A stretch of 64,000 bases of DNA from Stomatohabitans albus (GTDB lineage Bacteria; Actinomycetota; Nitriliruptoria; Euzebyales; Euzebyaceae), in assembly GCF_036336025.1 (NCBI RefSeq), contig NZ_JAYKKE010000001.1, positions 625,790 to 689,789 on the forward strand, written 5' to 3'. Every line of letters begins with the position of its first letter. The first letter of the stretch is position 1. The notes beneath the pieces are model-generated. The model was not told the origin of the DNA. It saw only the letters and a list, made by a program, of their open reading frames with translations, and searched no databases. Position numbers and translations under genes: made by a program. Of the stretch, positions 1 to 8,744 are shown piece after piece.

Positions 1-879
1 GAGCTTTTTTAATAGTTGTAGCTGTGCTTCGTTCGTGTCTTGAACCTCATCAACCATCACTACCTTGAACTGGCCAATGAGCTGTTGGATTGCTTTTGCA
101 TGGGTTGCAGTGCTGTCCGAATGACCGTCAGCCTTAAGGTATTGGTTAAGGGCCTCAAGGACATCGCTATAGGTGTATGAATGACTTTTCTGCCTAATCT
201 CCTTTGCGCTTTCTACGCTGCGAACGGCCAATGCACCCAATGCTGCTGCAGTCGATGACGTCACATTTACTACAGGTACATCAAGCTTGGTTTTGGGTAC
301 ATTCAGCATTTCATACACAACTTTGAGACCCTCATTCATTTTTGGAATAGGAGGGGGCCTGTTGTAGTGATTAGCTGCCTGAATGAGGAAATGATGGAGG
401 GTTGACTGGGCAACAAACGCTTCATCGATGAGATCAAGTTCGCCTTCTGGGGCAATATCGAGCCACTTGACCAGCATCGCCCAAAAACTGTCCAAGGTGG
501 TCACAACAGCTTGATCGATGTCCGCCAAGGCCTGTTGGGCTCGTTCATAGCGTTTGGTCAGTGCTTCTTTATCCTCACAGCGATAAATCACACCAAGCGG
601 TTCATCATCGTGTACGTCCCGTGCAGGATCACAGAGCTGCACGGCCTGTTCAAGGGCATTCACCAAACGCTGGCGCATCTCTGCCGCGGCTGCCTTGGTG
701 AAGGTAACCATCAACAACTCCCCGATCTTGCAGTGACCCTCAATCAGGTTGCGCACTGCTAAAGCTTGGAGTGTGTACGTTTTGCCCGTGCCTGCACTGG
801 CACCCAAGGCAATACGGGGATGACGTTCAAGGTCAATATCTAACTGAAATAGCGACGGCTGTGATTCGCTACCCATCAT
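1..879 (-). CDS. recB: RecB, exodeoxyribonuclease V beta subunit (N-terminal part, cut by window edge)
   Basis: This is the first 293 codons of a UvrD/Rep-type superfamily 1 helicase, open to the left edge. The Walker A loop GASAGTGKT lies near residues 21-29. It is followed by the TFTKAAAAEMRQR motif typical of RecB/AddA helicases, and VVMVDEVQDTNEAQ (motif II) lies near the edge. RecB is the 3'-5' helicase and nuclease subunit of RecBCD, which processes double-strand breaks. The RecB call over AddA or AdnA rests mainly on the recC-like gene directly upstream. The start ATG at 879 overlaps the recC stop in ATGA, implying translational coupling; a second ATG follows at 876. The nuclease domain and any recD lie outside the window. 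Confidence 0.85.
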   Translation of the reverse strand, partial: MMGSESQPSLFQLDIDLERHPRIALGASAGTGKTYTLQALAVRNLIEGHCKIGELLMVTFTKAAAAEMRQRLVNALEQAVQLCDPARDVHDDEPLGVIYRCEDKEALTKRYERAQQALADIDQAVVTTLDSFWAMLVKWLDIAPEGELDLIDEAFVAQSTLHHFLIQAANHYNRPPPIPKMNEGLKVVYEMLNVPKTKLDVPVVNVTSSTAAALGALAVRSVESAKEIRQKSHSYTYSDVLEALNQYLKADGHSDSTATHAKAIQQLIGQFKVVMVDEVQDTNEAQLQLLKKL

Positions 880-3800
880 TTTCCTCGCCCTCGCAACTCT
901 GGGTGACCGTTTGGAAGCTGGTCGAGCATCGGCTTCCATAGCCCATCACTCACCACATCAAGGTGACGTCGCCCACCATCAATACGTTGGTCAATCACCC
1001 ACTCGGCCGGCAGATTCCCCCCAAGCAGTCGCACGACCGATCCCGCTTTGGCCTCTGGCATATCAAAGCCGAAACTACTGCCTTCCCATGCTTGTCGAAT
1101 TGATCGGGCATCGGGTTCAGCCGCTTTTGACCACGCCAAGGCTGTTGCAAGGGGTGCAACAAGTGGTGTCATCAATCCTGTTTCAACCGTAGCCACAAGT
1201 AGATTTAGGGCGGTATTTGCCTGGTCAGCCGGTATGGGGATAAACCCCAACGGTTTAAACCCCTTGTATCTATCTTTATAGAGATACGTCACATCAATCG
1301 CCCGACCGGCAAAGGCATGATTGAGTATGAGATAGGGCACCCACAAGGCCCACGTCGTTCTGCTCTTATACGACGAAGCGGTAATAGCCACAATGACATA
1401 GGACTGATCCGAGCGACGATACACCGTCATCCGATCCACAATACGAATCGTTCGTCCCCTCGGGGTAGTAACCGGAATATCGACACTCACCACAATCGGT
1501 TCGGCCGAGGTCAGCCCTTGGGCATGTTTAACTTGGGCTACTTGCTCAACCGTATGCTCGATATCTCGTTCAATATCACCAGCAAGGGGACGTATCGGTA
1601 AAACACCAGAACGAATAGCTCGCTGAGTAATCACCTCAGCCGACTGATTAGTTCGCAACGCTTCGTCATGGACCGCCCATCCACCGAGCCCTCCAGAGGA
1701 TGCCTTGATCACCACATCTTCCGGTTCTTGCTCATTGCCCAACCACCCTATTCCAAGGGTATGGCGGGCATAGGCGTGAAGCGGGTCTTGCCCAAAGCGA
1801 ATTAAGTCAGTGACACTCACCTCATCTGGCAACGTTGGATCATTAACCACTAGCGCACCGAGTCGATCAGGGTCGGCAATGGTCCGTTGACTTTCAAAAT
1901 GAATGGCGGCAAGTTCGCTGGCCCGTCGGTCAGGGCTTGGCTGATCACAGTGGTCCAGGACACTCCAGCGATGCAACGCGGCTCGTCGTATGCGTATCGA
2001 TTGAAGCCGGTTGGCCCCAAGAGTCTCAAGTGTTCGGTTCAAGTCCGTAACCATCACGCTGGGGTGAGCTTCTCCACCTTGTGGTGGAGCAGACCAGAAG
2101 ATCGCTACCCGTTCAGCCTGGCCAGCTAGTAAATCCAGCCAGGCCTGGCGGTCACTGCTTGCGGCATCACGATCTCCTACCCGTTCTTCACCCCACTCGT
2201 CAACAGACACTCGTGTTCGAGGCCGGGGTACCTGCCCTTCATCCATACCGAGCAAACAGACGACACGATGGGTGAGTCCACGCGCATTCGATAAGGAGGT
2301 AACAATTAAATCCCCTGCCGCAATATCACCGCGTCGGCCACCACTTCTCGCCATCTGTTGAACAATTTCGAGGAACTCCCACACCGGGATGGCGGCCTCA
2401 TTCTCTGCGGCCAATTCACTGAGCCGGTTCACATCTCGCAACACGCTGGTTACCTGCCAGCCATGGTCAAAATCAACCCAACAGCATTGCTCGACAATCT
2501 GATGGAGTAACGGCACCCATCCCTCAACCACCGATTGGGGTTGTCGTGCCTGTTCAAGAACACGGCCCAGTGCATCAGTTGCCGTAAAGAAACGCCCGAT
2601 AAGGTCCACATGACCAGGTTTAATCCCAAGGGCTGGTAGGTCGTCCATACCACCATCAAGGCGTGCGAGGCCCAGGGCAAGTTGCTCTCGACTGTCTTGA
2701 AGCGTGCCACCGTGATAGACGGGTAACCCAAACCGTTCACGATCTTGTGGGTTCAGGCCCCATGTCATATGGGTTGCTTCAAGATAGGCCCCGAGATCAT
2801 CAATATCTTGTTCATCAAACCCAAACTTGGCGGCAACCGGTCCCATGGCCAGCAGATCCAATAGCTGAAGGCGAGTCAGTTGGCCCTCAACCAGGCTAAG
2901 GATGTACTCAATGACATCACGAACGGGGTTGGGCAGTTTGGCATACGGGTCAACGAGGCGAACGCGAAGATACGGGCGATTGGTCCCAGGTGCGAAGGCA
3001 CGCCGGATAGCAGCTTCCCAATGATGTGGGTCAGGGCAAGCAACGACCACATCTCTTGGTTCTAAGGACGGGTCGTCCATAAAACAGTTCAGTAAGTAAT
3101 CTCTTAACGCTTCAACTTGGCGTTGAGGTCGAGCACAAGCCACTCTGACCAGAGATGCCGGAGATTCGTCACTGGTGGTATCAGCAACGGGTTCCCCTTG
3201 TGTATCCGTGCGTATGGCCTGTTGGACCTTCCCAAGTACCGTTGCTGTCACCGGTGCATCATCAAGAATACGAAGCGTTGTTTCATTGCGCGCTGCCACG
3301 CATGCAACCCCGTTCAGCCCTTCAATCGTGGCTCGCGCATTAGCTTGATTGAGTGGCGTTTTGGCAATATCTGTAATGGCTAAGGCGCTGCGAGTATCAC
3401 GGACAATAAAGGTGTTCGATGCATCATAGGACACCGAGGTGAATGCGAGATCGCGTTCCAGCATCTGTCGTGCGATAGCCATCAGTGGTGTGGTAATCCA
3501 CCAGTACACATCGTGATGCTTTGCGTAGGCCGTTAACAAGCTCAGTTGTAAGGCCGACAGGCTATGCACCCCAAATAGCATTAACGGGCGAACCTTGGAA
3601 ATACCAGGAAGCACAAGGTTTTCCATGCCTTCGTTGATGAGTTGGTGTGCCCGCTCAACAAGCGTGGGCACCTGGGTACGCGCTCGCAAAAACGCGGCCA
3701 TGTCAGCCAAGCGATGGGTCAATATGGCAGGATGTACCTCAGCTGGGTCGGGATAGGCGCGTATCCAATCCAACACCACATCGGGCCGCCAGAGCTGAGA

Positions 3801-4196
3801 GCGGTCAATGTCATCGGCGATACGGCGGGCCAACCGCCACCGATGAACCCCAGGATCGGCGGGTAAGGCCATCAGCGTCCATGCCATACGGTCGATAGCC
3901 CACGGGTCAGGTGCACGATCTTGGTGGGGCTGCGGTTCAGCCAGAAACACATCAGATAGCCAATACGGCAGTTCGAGCATCACATTGGCGCTAACCCCTG
4001 AAGGTACCGTTGCATGAGCTGCGCCAAGCACATGGCTGAGCCGTTGGCTAACAATTCGTTGGGTAGAAGAGCCGGGCACAACAATGTGCCAAGGCTGTAA
4101 CACATTGGCCGTTTCCCCTGGAGGCATGTGGTTGGCAAGGTCACGAACGGCTTGGTCAAGTGTTGGGCTGACGGTCAAATGCAGCATACCTACCAC
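876..4196 (-). CDS. recC: RecC, exodeoxyribonuclease V gamma subunit
   Basis: A 1106-residue protein with the layout of RecC, which in RecBCD splits the duplex and recognises Chi. Features seen are an N-terminal inactive helicase-like region (PWHIVVPGSSTQRIVSQRLS, then LPYWLSDVF), the stretch LVDPYAKLPNPVRDVIEYIL followed by LLAMGPVAAKFGF and WGLNPQDRERFGLP, which is characteristic of RecC, and the degenerate motif HRVVCLLGMDEGQVPR near residue 650. Length matches the family (about 1100). It overlaps the upstream gene by 7 bases and the downstream recB by 4, so all four genes of this strand form one operon. A later ATG at 4187 (MLHL) is an alternative start. No frame damage was seen. Confidence 0.9.
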   Translation of the reverse strand: MVGMLHLTVSPTLDQAVRDLANHMPPGETANVLQPWHIVVPGSSTQRIVSQRLSHVLGAAHATVPSGVSANVMLELPYWLSDVFLAEPQPHQDRAPDPWAIDRMAWTLMALPADPGVHRWRLARRIADDIDRSQLWRPDVVLDWIRAYPDPAEVHPAILTHRLADMAAFLRARTQVPTLVERAHQLINEGMENLVLPGISKVRPLMLFGVHSLSALQLSLLTAYAKHHDVYWWITTPLMAIARQMLERDLAFTSVSYDASNTFIVRDTRSALAITDIAKTPLNQANARATIEGLNGVACVAARNETTLRILDDAPVTATVLGKVQQAIRTDTQGEPVADTTSDESPASLVRVACARPQRQVEALRDYLLNCFMDDPSLEPRDVVVACPDPHHWEAAIRRAFAPGTNRPYLRVRLVDPYAKLPNPVRDVIEYILSLVEGQLTRLQLLDLLAMGPVAAKFGFDEQDIDDLGAYLEATHMTWGLNPQDRERFGLPVYHGGTLQDSREQLALGLARLDGGMDDLPALGIKPGHVDLIGRFFTATDALGRVLEQARQPQSVVEGWVPLLHQIVEQCCWVDFDHGWQVTSVLRDVNRLSELAAENEAAIPVWEFLEIVQQMARSGGRRGDIAAGDLIVTSLSNARGLTHRVVCLLGMDEGQVPRPRTRVSVDEWGEERVGDRDAASSDRQAWLDLLAGQAERVAIFWSAPPQGGEAHPSVMVTDLNRTLETLGANRLQSIRIRRAALHRWSVLDHCDQPSPDRRASELAAIHFESQRTIADPDRLGALVVNDPTLPDEVSVTDLIRFGQDPLHAYARHTLGIGWLGNEQEPEDVVIKASSGGLGGWAVHDEALRTNQSAEVITQRAIRSGVLPIRPLAGDIERDIEHTVEQVAQVKHAQGLTSAEPIVVSVDIPVTTPRGRTIRIVDRMTVYRRSDQSYVIVAITASSYKSRTTWALWVPYLILNHAFAGRAIDVTYLYKDRYKGFKPLGFIPIPADQANTALNLLVATVETGLMTPLVAPLATALAWSKAAEPDARSIRQAWEGSSFGFDMPEAKAGSVVRLLGGNLPAEWVIDQRIDGGRRHLDVVSDGLWKPMLDQLPNGHPELRGRGK

Positions 4197-6283
4197 CGAG
4201 ATTGGGCATCACGATTAGGAAGAACACGTGATTGAGTCCGCATGACCCTTCGTGCTTCGTGACTGATGGCCACCGCTTGATAACGCACTTTGGTTGCGAG
4301 GTCGAGTTGACGCTCTGGAACTGATTCTCGAACCGTATCATCGAGATGTTCTGCAAGCTCCTCAATCACCTGCATATATGAATCTGGGAGTGCACGTTGA
4401 TGGGTGACAACTAATTGGGCTGTTTGGGCACACCGTAGCCAAGCCTGTTCCACTGCTGACCGTGCGGCGCGCTCAATTTGTTCTTGAACAGCCTGGTCAC
4501 CCCGTTCGCGTGCAACCCACTGGTCAGCCTGTAAGGTCAATAATTCTGCACTATCTATCAGGGCATGAAGATCTGGTTTGTCCGCAGCTTGTTCATTGCG
4601 GATTCGTTCACGCATTGCCTTGAGCTCTGCGATGCCATCATCACGTTCACGGGCATGGGCAACCTGAATCGCGGTTTCTACTGCACGCTCGGCAGAACGC
4701 ACCGCGTCAGGTAACAGCCGAGCCGCGTGTTGCAGGCCAGTGAGCGTTTCATGAATAGCATCAATAAGGCCTTCAGCTGCATCTAAATCAAGGGCAATGG
4801 ATGACAACTGTTTAGCCGCTTCATCAATATCCTGAATGTCCATATCTAGGGCAGCTTTTGCGGCATCAAGTTGCTGAGGTATCCCAGCCAACAAGGCTTG
4901 TGCCGTTGATCCGTTACCGGCAACAAACTCCCAGGACCGTTGCCCGAAACTCGTTTCCAGCCCAGTCATTGCCTCACGTGCCGGCCCCAATGATTGTTCT
5001 AACTCACGATGACGATGGGCTGCAGTGTCTACCTGCTGGGTCATATCAAGATACGTGCGTTCCATATGTTGAACACTCATTAGGCTGGCGGAAAGCTTTG
5101 ACTCCGCGACACGTAAAAACTCATCAGCCCCAATCATTTCCTGATGGTCACGTGCCCGTTGAGCCCACTGGGCATATACCGTTGCGATTGCCAAATCAGC
5201 CTGAGATGACGTGCTTTTCCAACCCTTTCCAACCGCAAGGTCAATCGCGGTGGCTGCCACGTGTAATTCATCCTTAATGGCGGCAAGACGACCATCAATG
5301 CCATCAATAATCGTGATGATATGGGCCAGGTTCCCCTGAATCACCATCATCTGGTCAGCGACGTCCTGAACGTCAGCAAAGACCACAGTGAGTTGTTCAT
5401 TAAAGCGATCATACGATTCGGCACGAAAGCCCTCGGCGGTACCCATTTGGTTGACCAATGCATGCCATCTTCGTAGCACTGCGTAGGCACGTAAATCGAT
5501 TTCGACATTGGCCCGCCTGATAGGTTCAACCTCACTCATGGCCATCCATTCGGCCAAGTCTTGGGTCTGTTTGGCGAGTGCACGTTGGTCTTGTTCAAGG
5601 TTGAGTGCGACCGTCATCCCTTTTGCGCGCGTCGCTTCCGCATTAGCCCTTGCTTGCCGAAGCACTTGCCGGTTCTGAACGAGCCACAGTCCGCCAACCC
5701 CACCAGCCAGCAGAATCAGTACCCCCAAAACCATCCACGCAAGTGGAGTTAGCAATGGTTGTTGTGTGGTCTGGCCGCGTGTTTCATAGAGCTGCTCATT
5801 GATTGACGTAAAACCAGAAACCAGCACTTGCTCCAAAGGAATATGGCCAATTTGGTCACGCATTGATTTAGCTAGCCCATCACTATCAATCCGATGAGCT
5901 ACGTCGATGCCAGGATGAACAACAACAGCTTGGTCATCAATGGTTATGCCGACCGCGATGACTGACCCAGGATCATCAGCAAGTACAGGACAGGTACTGA
6001 TTGCTTCGGTGAGTTCACCGTTGATATCTCGGCCACCACTCGTACGTAAGAGCACAATTAATGGCTGAGTACCAGCTAGCCGAGTCGTATCCGTTACTGT
6101 CTGGACCTGTCCTTCTTGGTCGGCGGGAATAAGATCATCACCGTCACGCAAAACCCCACCACAGGCAGTAATCGCTCCGACGGGTTGAGCAATGGGTATC
6201 CCTAGAATCACCCCAACGAGGACAGCTACCACCATGACGGTAGCTGATGGCAGCCACGGTGCGAAACGATGCATCATGCTCAT
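4190..6283 (-). CDS. Membrane protein with TPM-like extracytoplasmic domain and long cytoplasmic coiled coil
   Basis: A 697-residue protein of unknown function. Residues about 13-37 are a hydrophobic signal/anchor. Residues about 40-170 form an alpha/beta domain beginning CGGVLRDGDDLIPAD and containing PLIVLLRTSGG and SVIAVGITIDDQAVVVHPG, which recalls the TPM fold. Residues about 181-202 are a second membrane segment (LAWMVLGVLILLAGGVGGLW). The remaining roughly 490 residues are Ala/Gln/Glu-rich and predicted coiled coil. The start ATG overlaps the stop of the preceding gene in ATGA and its own end overlaps recC by 7 bases, so it is translated together with recBC. A link to DNA repair is suggested only by position; a bulk membrane or cell-envelope role is equally possible. 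Confidence 0.6.
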   Translation of the reverse strand: MSMMHRFAPWLPSATVMVVAVLVGVILGIPIAQPVGAITACGGVLRDGDDLIPADQEGQVQTVTDTTRLAGTQPLIVLLRTSGGRDINGELTEAISTCPVLADDPGSVIAVGITIDDQAVVVHPGIDVAHRIDSDGLAKSMRDQIGHIPLEQVLVSGFTSINEQLYETRGQTTQQPLLTPLAWMVLGVLILLAGGVGGLWLVQNRQVLRQARANAEATRAKGMTVALNLEQDQRALAKQTQDLAEWMAMSEVEPIRRANVEIDLRAYAVLRRWHALVNQMGTAEGFRAESYDRFNEQLTVVFADVQDVADQMMVIQGNLAHIITIIDGIDGRLAAIKDELHVAATAIDLAVGKGWKSTSSQADLAIATVYAQWAQRARDHQEMIGADEFLRVAESKLSASLMSVQHMERTYLDMTQQVDTAAHRHRELEQSLGPAREAMTGLETSFGQRSWEFVAGNGSTAQALLAGIPQQLDAAKAALDMDIQDIDEAAKQLSSIALDLDAAEGLIDAIHETLTGLQHAARLLPDAVRSAERAVETAIQVAHARERDDGIAELKAMRERIRNEQAADKPDLHALIDSAELLTLQADQWVARERGDQAVQEQIERAARSAVEQAWLRCAQTAQLVVTHQRALPDSYMQVIEELAEHLDDTVRESVPERQLDLATKVRYQAVAISHEARRVMRTQSRVLPNRDAQSRW

Positions 6284-7482
6284 GTACTCATCCTGCGCTC
6301 AAGAACAACTAGTTGCTCACTCAGTGCGGTAATCCGTTCATCAAGATCAAGAAGGTCAATCGGACGACTGACATGAGCCAAGGCTTCCTTTGTCTCTTGA
6401 TACCCGGATGCGACAAGCTCAAAGGCAACCATTGATTCCATATCCTCTGAACGCGCAACAACCTCACTGAGGGCAACAATTTGTTGGCCAAGGAGCGAAA
6501 GTCGCTGCTGTTGGGCTACCGTTCCGTAACGTTGTGCACTTGATGTGCTGCGCTTCGCTGTTTGCCCCTCCGGCTCAATATCAATAACTTCTGCCGCAAC
6601 CCGCCGAATTGACGCCGATTGAGGAATCTGATCATCCGCTAACCCACCTGGTGGTGTATGCGCTGCGGCTGGTTCAGCTTCGTACGCTTGAGACGATGAT
6701 GGTGAACGTTCTTCATCATCTGATGTTCGTCCGGCCAGTAACCGATTAATGGTGACCCCAATCCCGGTCATTCGTTTTCGCCCAAATACGACCCATAGCC
6801 CACCACCGATAACAAGTACGGCGAGCCCAATGAGGAGGGGGACATACAGCGAACCTTGCGCTGGTTGGGCACTGGTTAATGCCATAGCCACAGTTGATAC
6901 CACCACGGCTGGGTTTGATTCACCTGCAAGTTGTGCGGTGACTGGCTCAAGGGCGGCGGTGAGCGCCTCATCTGAGTGGGTTGCACTATAGACACCTACC
7001 GCGTCAGGTCCGATTGCAATGACCGTGCCGTTGATCGCTTGCCCAATGCCATAAGCAACATCTTCGGCATTGACTCCGGGCTTGTCAGCCCCCCAGATCG
7101 CTACACGCAAATCCAGTTTGGTAGCTTCGGGACTCTCTAGTGCCGCATTGATGGCTGCAAAATCCGGTATGGTCGCTTCTGGACTAGACCATATGCGTGG
7201 CCCACCGTCCATAGCGGCAATAATGCTGGCGATGAGTGGTGCTGTCCCATCTGCGCCTGGGGCTGGTAGCGCAGAACCAGACTCCGGCGACGGTTGACCA
7301 GGGGTTGGTGGGGTTGAGGGCGAGATCGGCTGTGTCGCCTCAGGCGATGACTCAAGGGATTGCCCTGGCACTGCCGGTGCTGAGGATGGGTCTTGTGCCA
7401 GCGCCAGGCTGGGAACCGCGCACAATCCAATGGCAAGCGCGTAGAGACACGCGTTGCGCAATACGTTGCCATGGTGTGACAT
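6280..7482 (-). CDS. Secreted-domain, single-pass membrane protein of unknown function
   Basis: About 400 residues from the chosen ATG at 7482 (MSHHGNVLRNACLY). A signal peptide ends near ALAQ. A Pro/Ser/Gly-rich linker comes next, then an alpha/beta domain (DLRVAIWGADKPG, NGTVIAIGPDAVGVYS), a membrane segment (YVPLLIGLAVLVIGGGLWVVF) and a polar cytoplasmic tail ending in a short coiled coil. The arrangement repeats that of the next gene, so the two may be distant paralogues or partners. An upstream ATG at 7521 would overlap the divergent carbonic anhydrase gene and is less likely. A TATAAT box at 7495-7490 lies only 7 bases before the chosen ATG with no Shine-Dalgarno sequence, which fits a leaderless mRNA. 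Confidence 0.6.
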   Translation of the reverse strand: MSHHGNVLRNACLYALAIGLCAVPSLALAQDPSSAPAVPGQSLESSPEATQPISPSTPPTPGQPSPESGSALPAPGADGTAPLIASIIAAMDGGPRIWSSPEATIPDFAAINAALESPEATKLDLRVAIWGADKPGVNAEDVAYGIGQAINGTVIAIGPDAVGVYSATHSDEALTAALEPVTAQLAGESNPAVVVSTVAMALTSAQPAQGSLYVPLLIGLAVLVIGGGLWVVFGRKRMTGIGVTINRLLAGRTSDDEERSPSSSQAYEAEPAAAHTPPGGLADDQIPQSASIRRVAAEVIDIEPEGQTAKRSTSSAQRYGTVAQQQRLSLLGQQIVALSEVVARSEDMESMVAFELVASGYQETKEALAHVSRPIDLLDLDERITALSEQLVVLERRMST

Positions 7483-7489
7483 CGTCTTG

Positions 7490-7495
7490 ATTATA
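7490..7495 (-). promoter_or_regulatory. -10 box TATAAT of a probable leaderless promoter
   Basis: On the minus strand a perfect TATAAT ends 7 bases before the ATG at 7482. A transcript starting at the normal distance would begin at or next to the start codon. No convincing -35 box was found. The same 18-base gap also precedes the plus-strand carbonic anhydrase gene, so the site may serve divergent transcription. Confidence 0.45.
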
Positions 7496-7500
7496 GAGGC

Positions 7501-8037
7501 ATGTCCCATACTGCTGACCATTCATCTATTACCGACCGGATCGTGGACTACGTGAACGGAACCCCAAATTATTCTGAAGGGTTACATGTCATCCCACGGG
7601 CACACCTTGCGGTTGTTACCTGTATGGATTCTCGTATCGAAGTCAGTGTCACCTTTGGTCTACAACCTGGTGAGGCGCATATCTTGCGCAATGCCGGTGG
7701 CTTGATTACAACAGACACCTTGCGGAGCCTGTCACTCAGCCAGATTCAACTTGGCACACGAGAAATTATGCTTATCCACCACACCGACTGTGGGTTGCAT
7801 CTGACCGATGAGGATGACTTCAAACGGAGAGTCGTTCAAGACTACGGGCGAAAACCGCTCTTTTCGCTCGGATCATTTGATGATCCCTACGAAGATGTCT
7901 ATCTGTCTGCCCAAGAAATTTATGCCAGCCCCTTTATCCCCTATACAGACCGGATGCGTGGCTTTGTATACCGTGTTGAAACAGGACGATTAGACGAAGT
8001 TGACTTGACGTCACCACCTGAACGAGCACCCATCTAA
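7501..8037 (+). CDS. Beta-class carbonic anhydrase
   Basis: A 178-residue zinc enzyme interconverting CO2 and bicarbonate in the cytoplasm. The beta-class zinc ligands are visible: Cys41 in CMDSR with the Asp43/Arg45 dyad, then His94 and Cys97 in HHTDCG. The RNAGG motif lies at residues 63-67. Length fits the short actinobacterial type (Rv1284-like). There is no signal peptide. The gene diverges from the recBC operon with an 18-base gap, and the DUF4191 gene follows 26 bases later. The start ATG has no clear Shine-Dalgarno sequence. Confidence 0.9.
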   Translation: MSHTADHSSITDRIVDYVNGTPNYSEGLHVIPRAHLAVVTCMDSRIEVSVTFGLQPGEAHILRNAGGLITTDTLRSLSLSQIQLGTREIMLIHHTDCGLHLTDEDDFKRRVVQDYGRKPLFSLGSFDDPYEDVYLSAQEIYASPFIPYTDRMRGFVYRVETGRLDEVDLTSPPERAPI

Positions 8038-8063
8038 ACCATTTCCCCAACAGAAAAGGTACC

Positions 8064-8744
8064 GTGGCACAAGAGCAACGAGGAGGCCTTGTGGAACGCA
8101 TCAAAAACTTGTGGACGATGTTCACCCTTACCCACCAGAACAACCCAAAGGTTGTGTGGTGGATGGCGCTTGCGGCATTGGGCACACTTGCTGTTTTCAT
8201 TATCACCGGGATTTTGACAACCCATATCTGGCCGTGGGCCATCACTGGGGTGTTGATGGCTGGGTTAGTTGCCATGATTATCCTGGGCCGTAGTGCGACA
8301 AAAGTCCAGATGGATGCTATTCGTGACCAAAAGGGCGCTGCGGCCGCCATTTTGCAGACGATGCGAGGTGGATGGCAAGTCGCCCCTGGTGTGGCATTCA
8401 ACCGTCGCCAAGATATGGTTCACCTGTGTGTGGGCCGTCCAGGTGTTGTGCTTGTTGGTGAGGGGGATTCTGCCTCTCGTGTTCGCCAGTTATTAAACCA
8501 AGAACAACGGCACTACCAGCGTTCTGCCGGATCGGTACCTGTGCAAACGGTTGTGGTCGGTACCGGCCCAAATACCGTCAAACTTGATGACTTGTCCTTG
8601 CACCTGACCAAGATGGATCGCACCATCAAAACGGGTGAGATAGGCCCGCTATTTCGTAAGCTCACCGCCCTTGGTTCATCGAAACCACCCATGCCAAAGG
8701 GGCCACTTGGAGGGAGTGGCCGAGTACCGCGCAAGATGCGCTAA
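8064..8744 (+). CDS. DUF4191 membrane protein
   Basis: A 226-residue integral membrane protein of the actinobacterial DUF4191 family, of unknown function. It starts at GTG with MAQEQRGGLVERIKNLW, has two membrane segments (about 30-52 and 56-76), then a soluble C-terminal domain with the family-like stretches GGWQVAPGVAFNRRQDMVH and VCVGRPGVVLVGEG. The C-terminal tail is Gly/Pro/Lys-rich. Its stop overlaps the next gene's start by one base (TAATG). In many actinobacteria the family sits near lipoate genes; here it is paired with a helicase. Confidence 0.8.
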   Translation: MAQEQRGGLVERIKNLWTMFTLTHQNNPKVVWWMALAALGTLAVFIITGILTTHIWPWAITGVLMAGLVAMIILGRSATKVQMDAIRDQKGAAAAILQTMRGGWQVAPGVAFNRRQDMVHLCVGRPGVVLVGEGDSASRVRQLLNQEQRHYQRSAGSVPVQTVVVGTGPNTVKLDDLSLHLTKMDRTIKTGEIGPLFRKLTALGSSKPPMPKGPLGGSGRVPRKMR

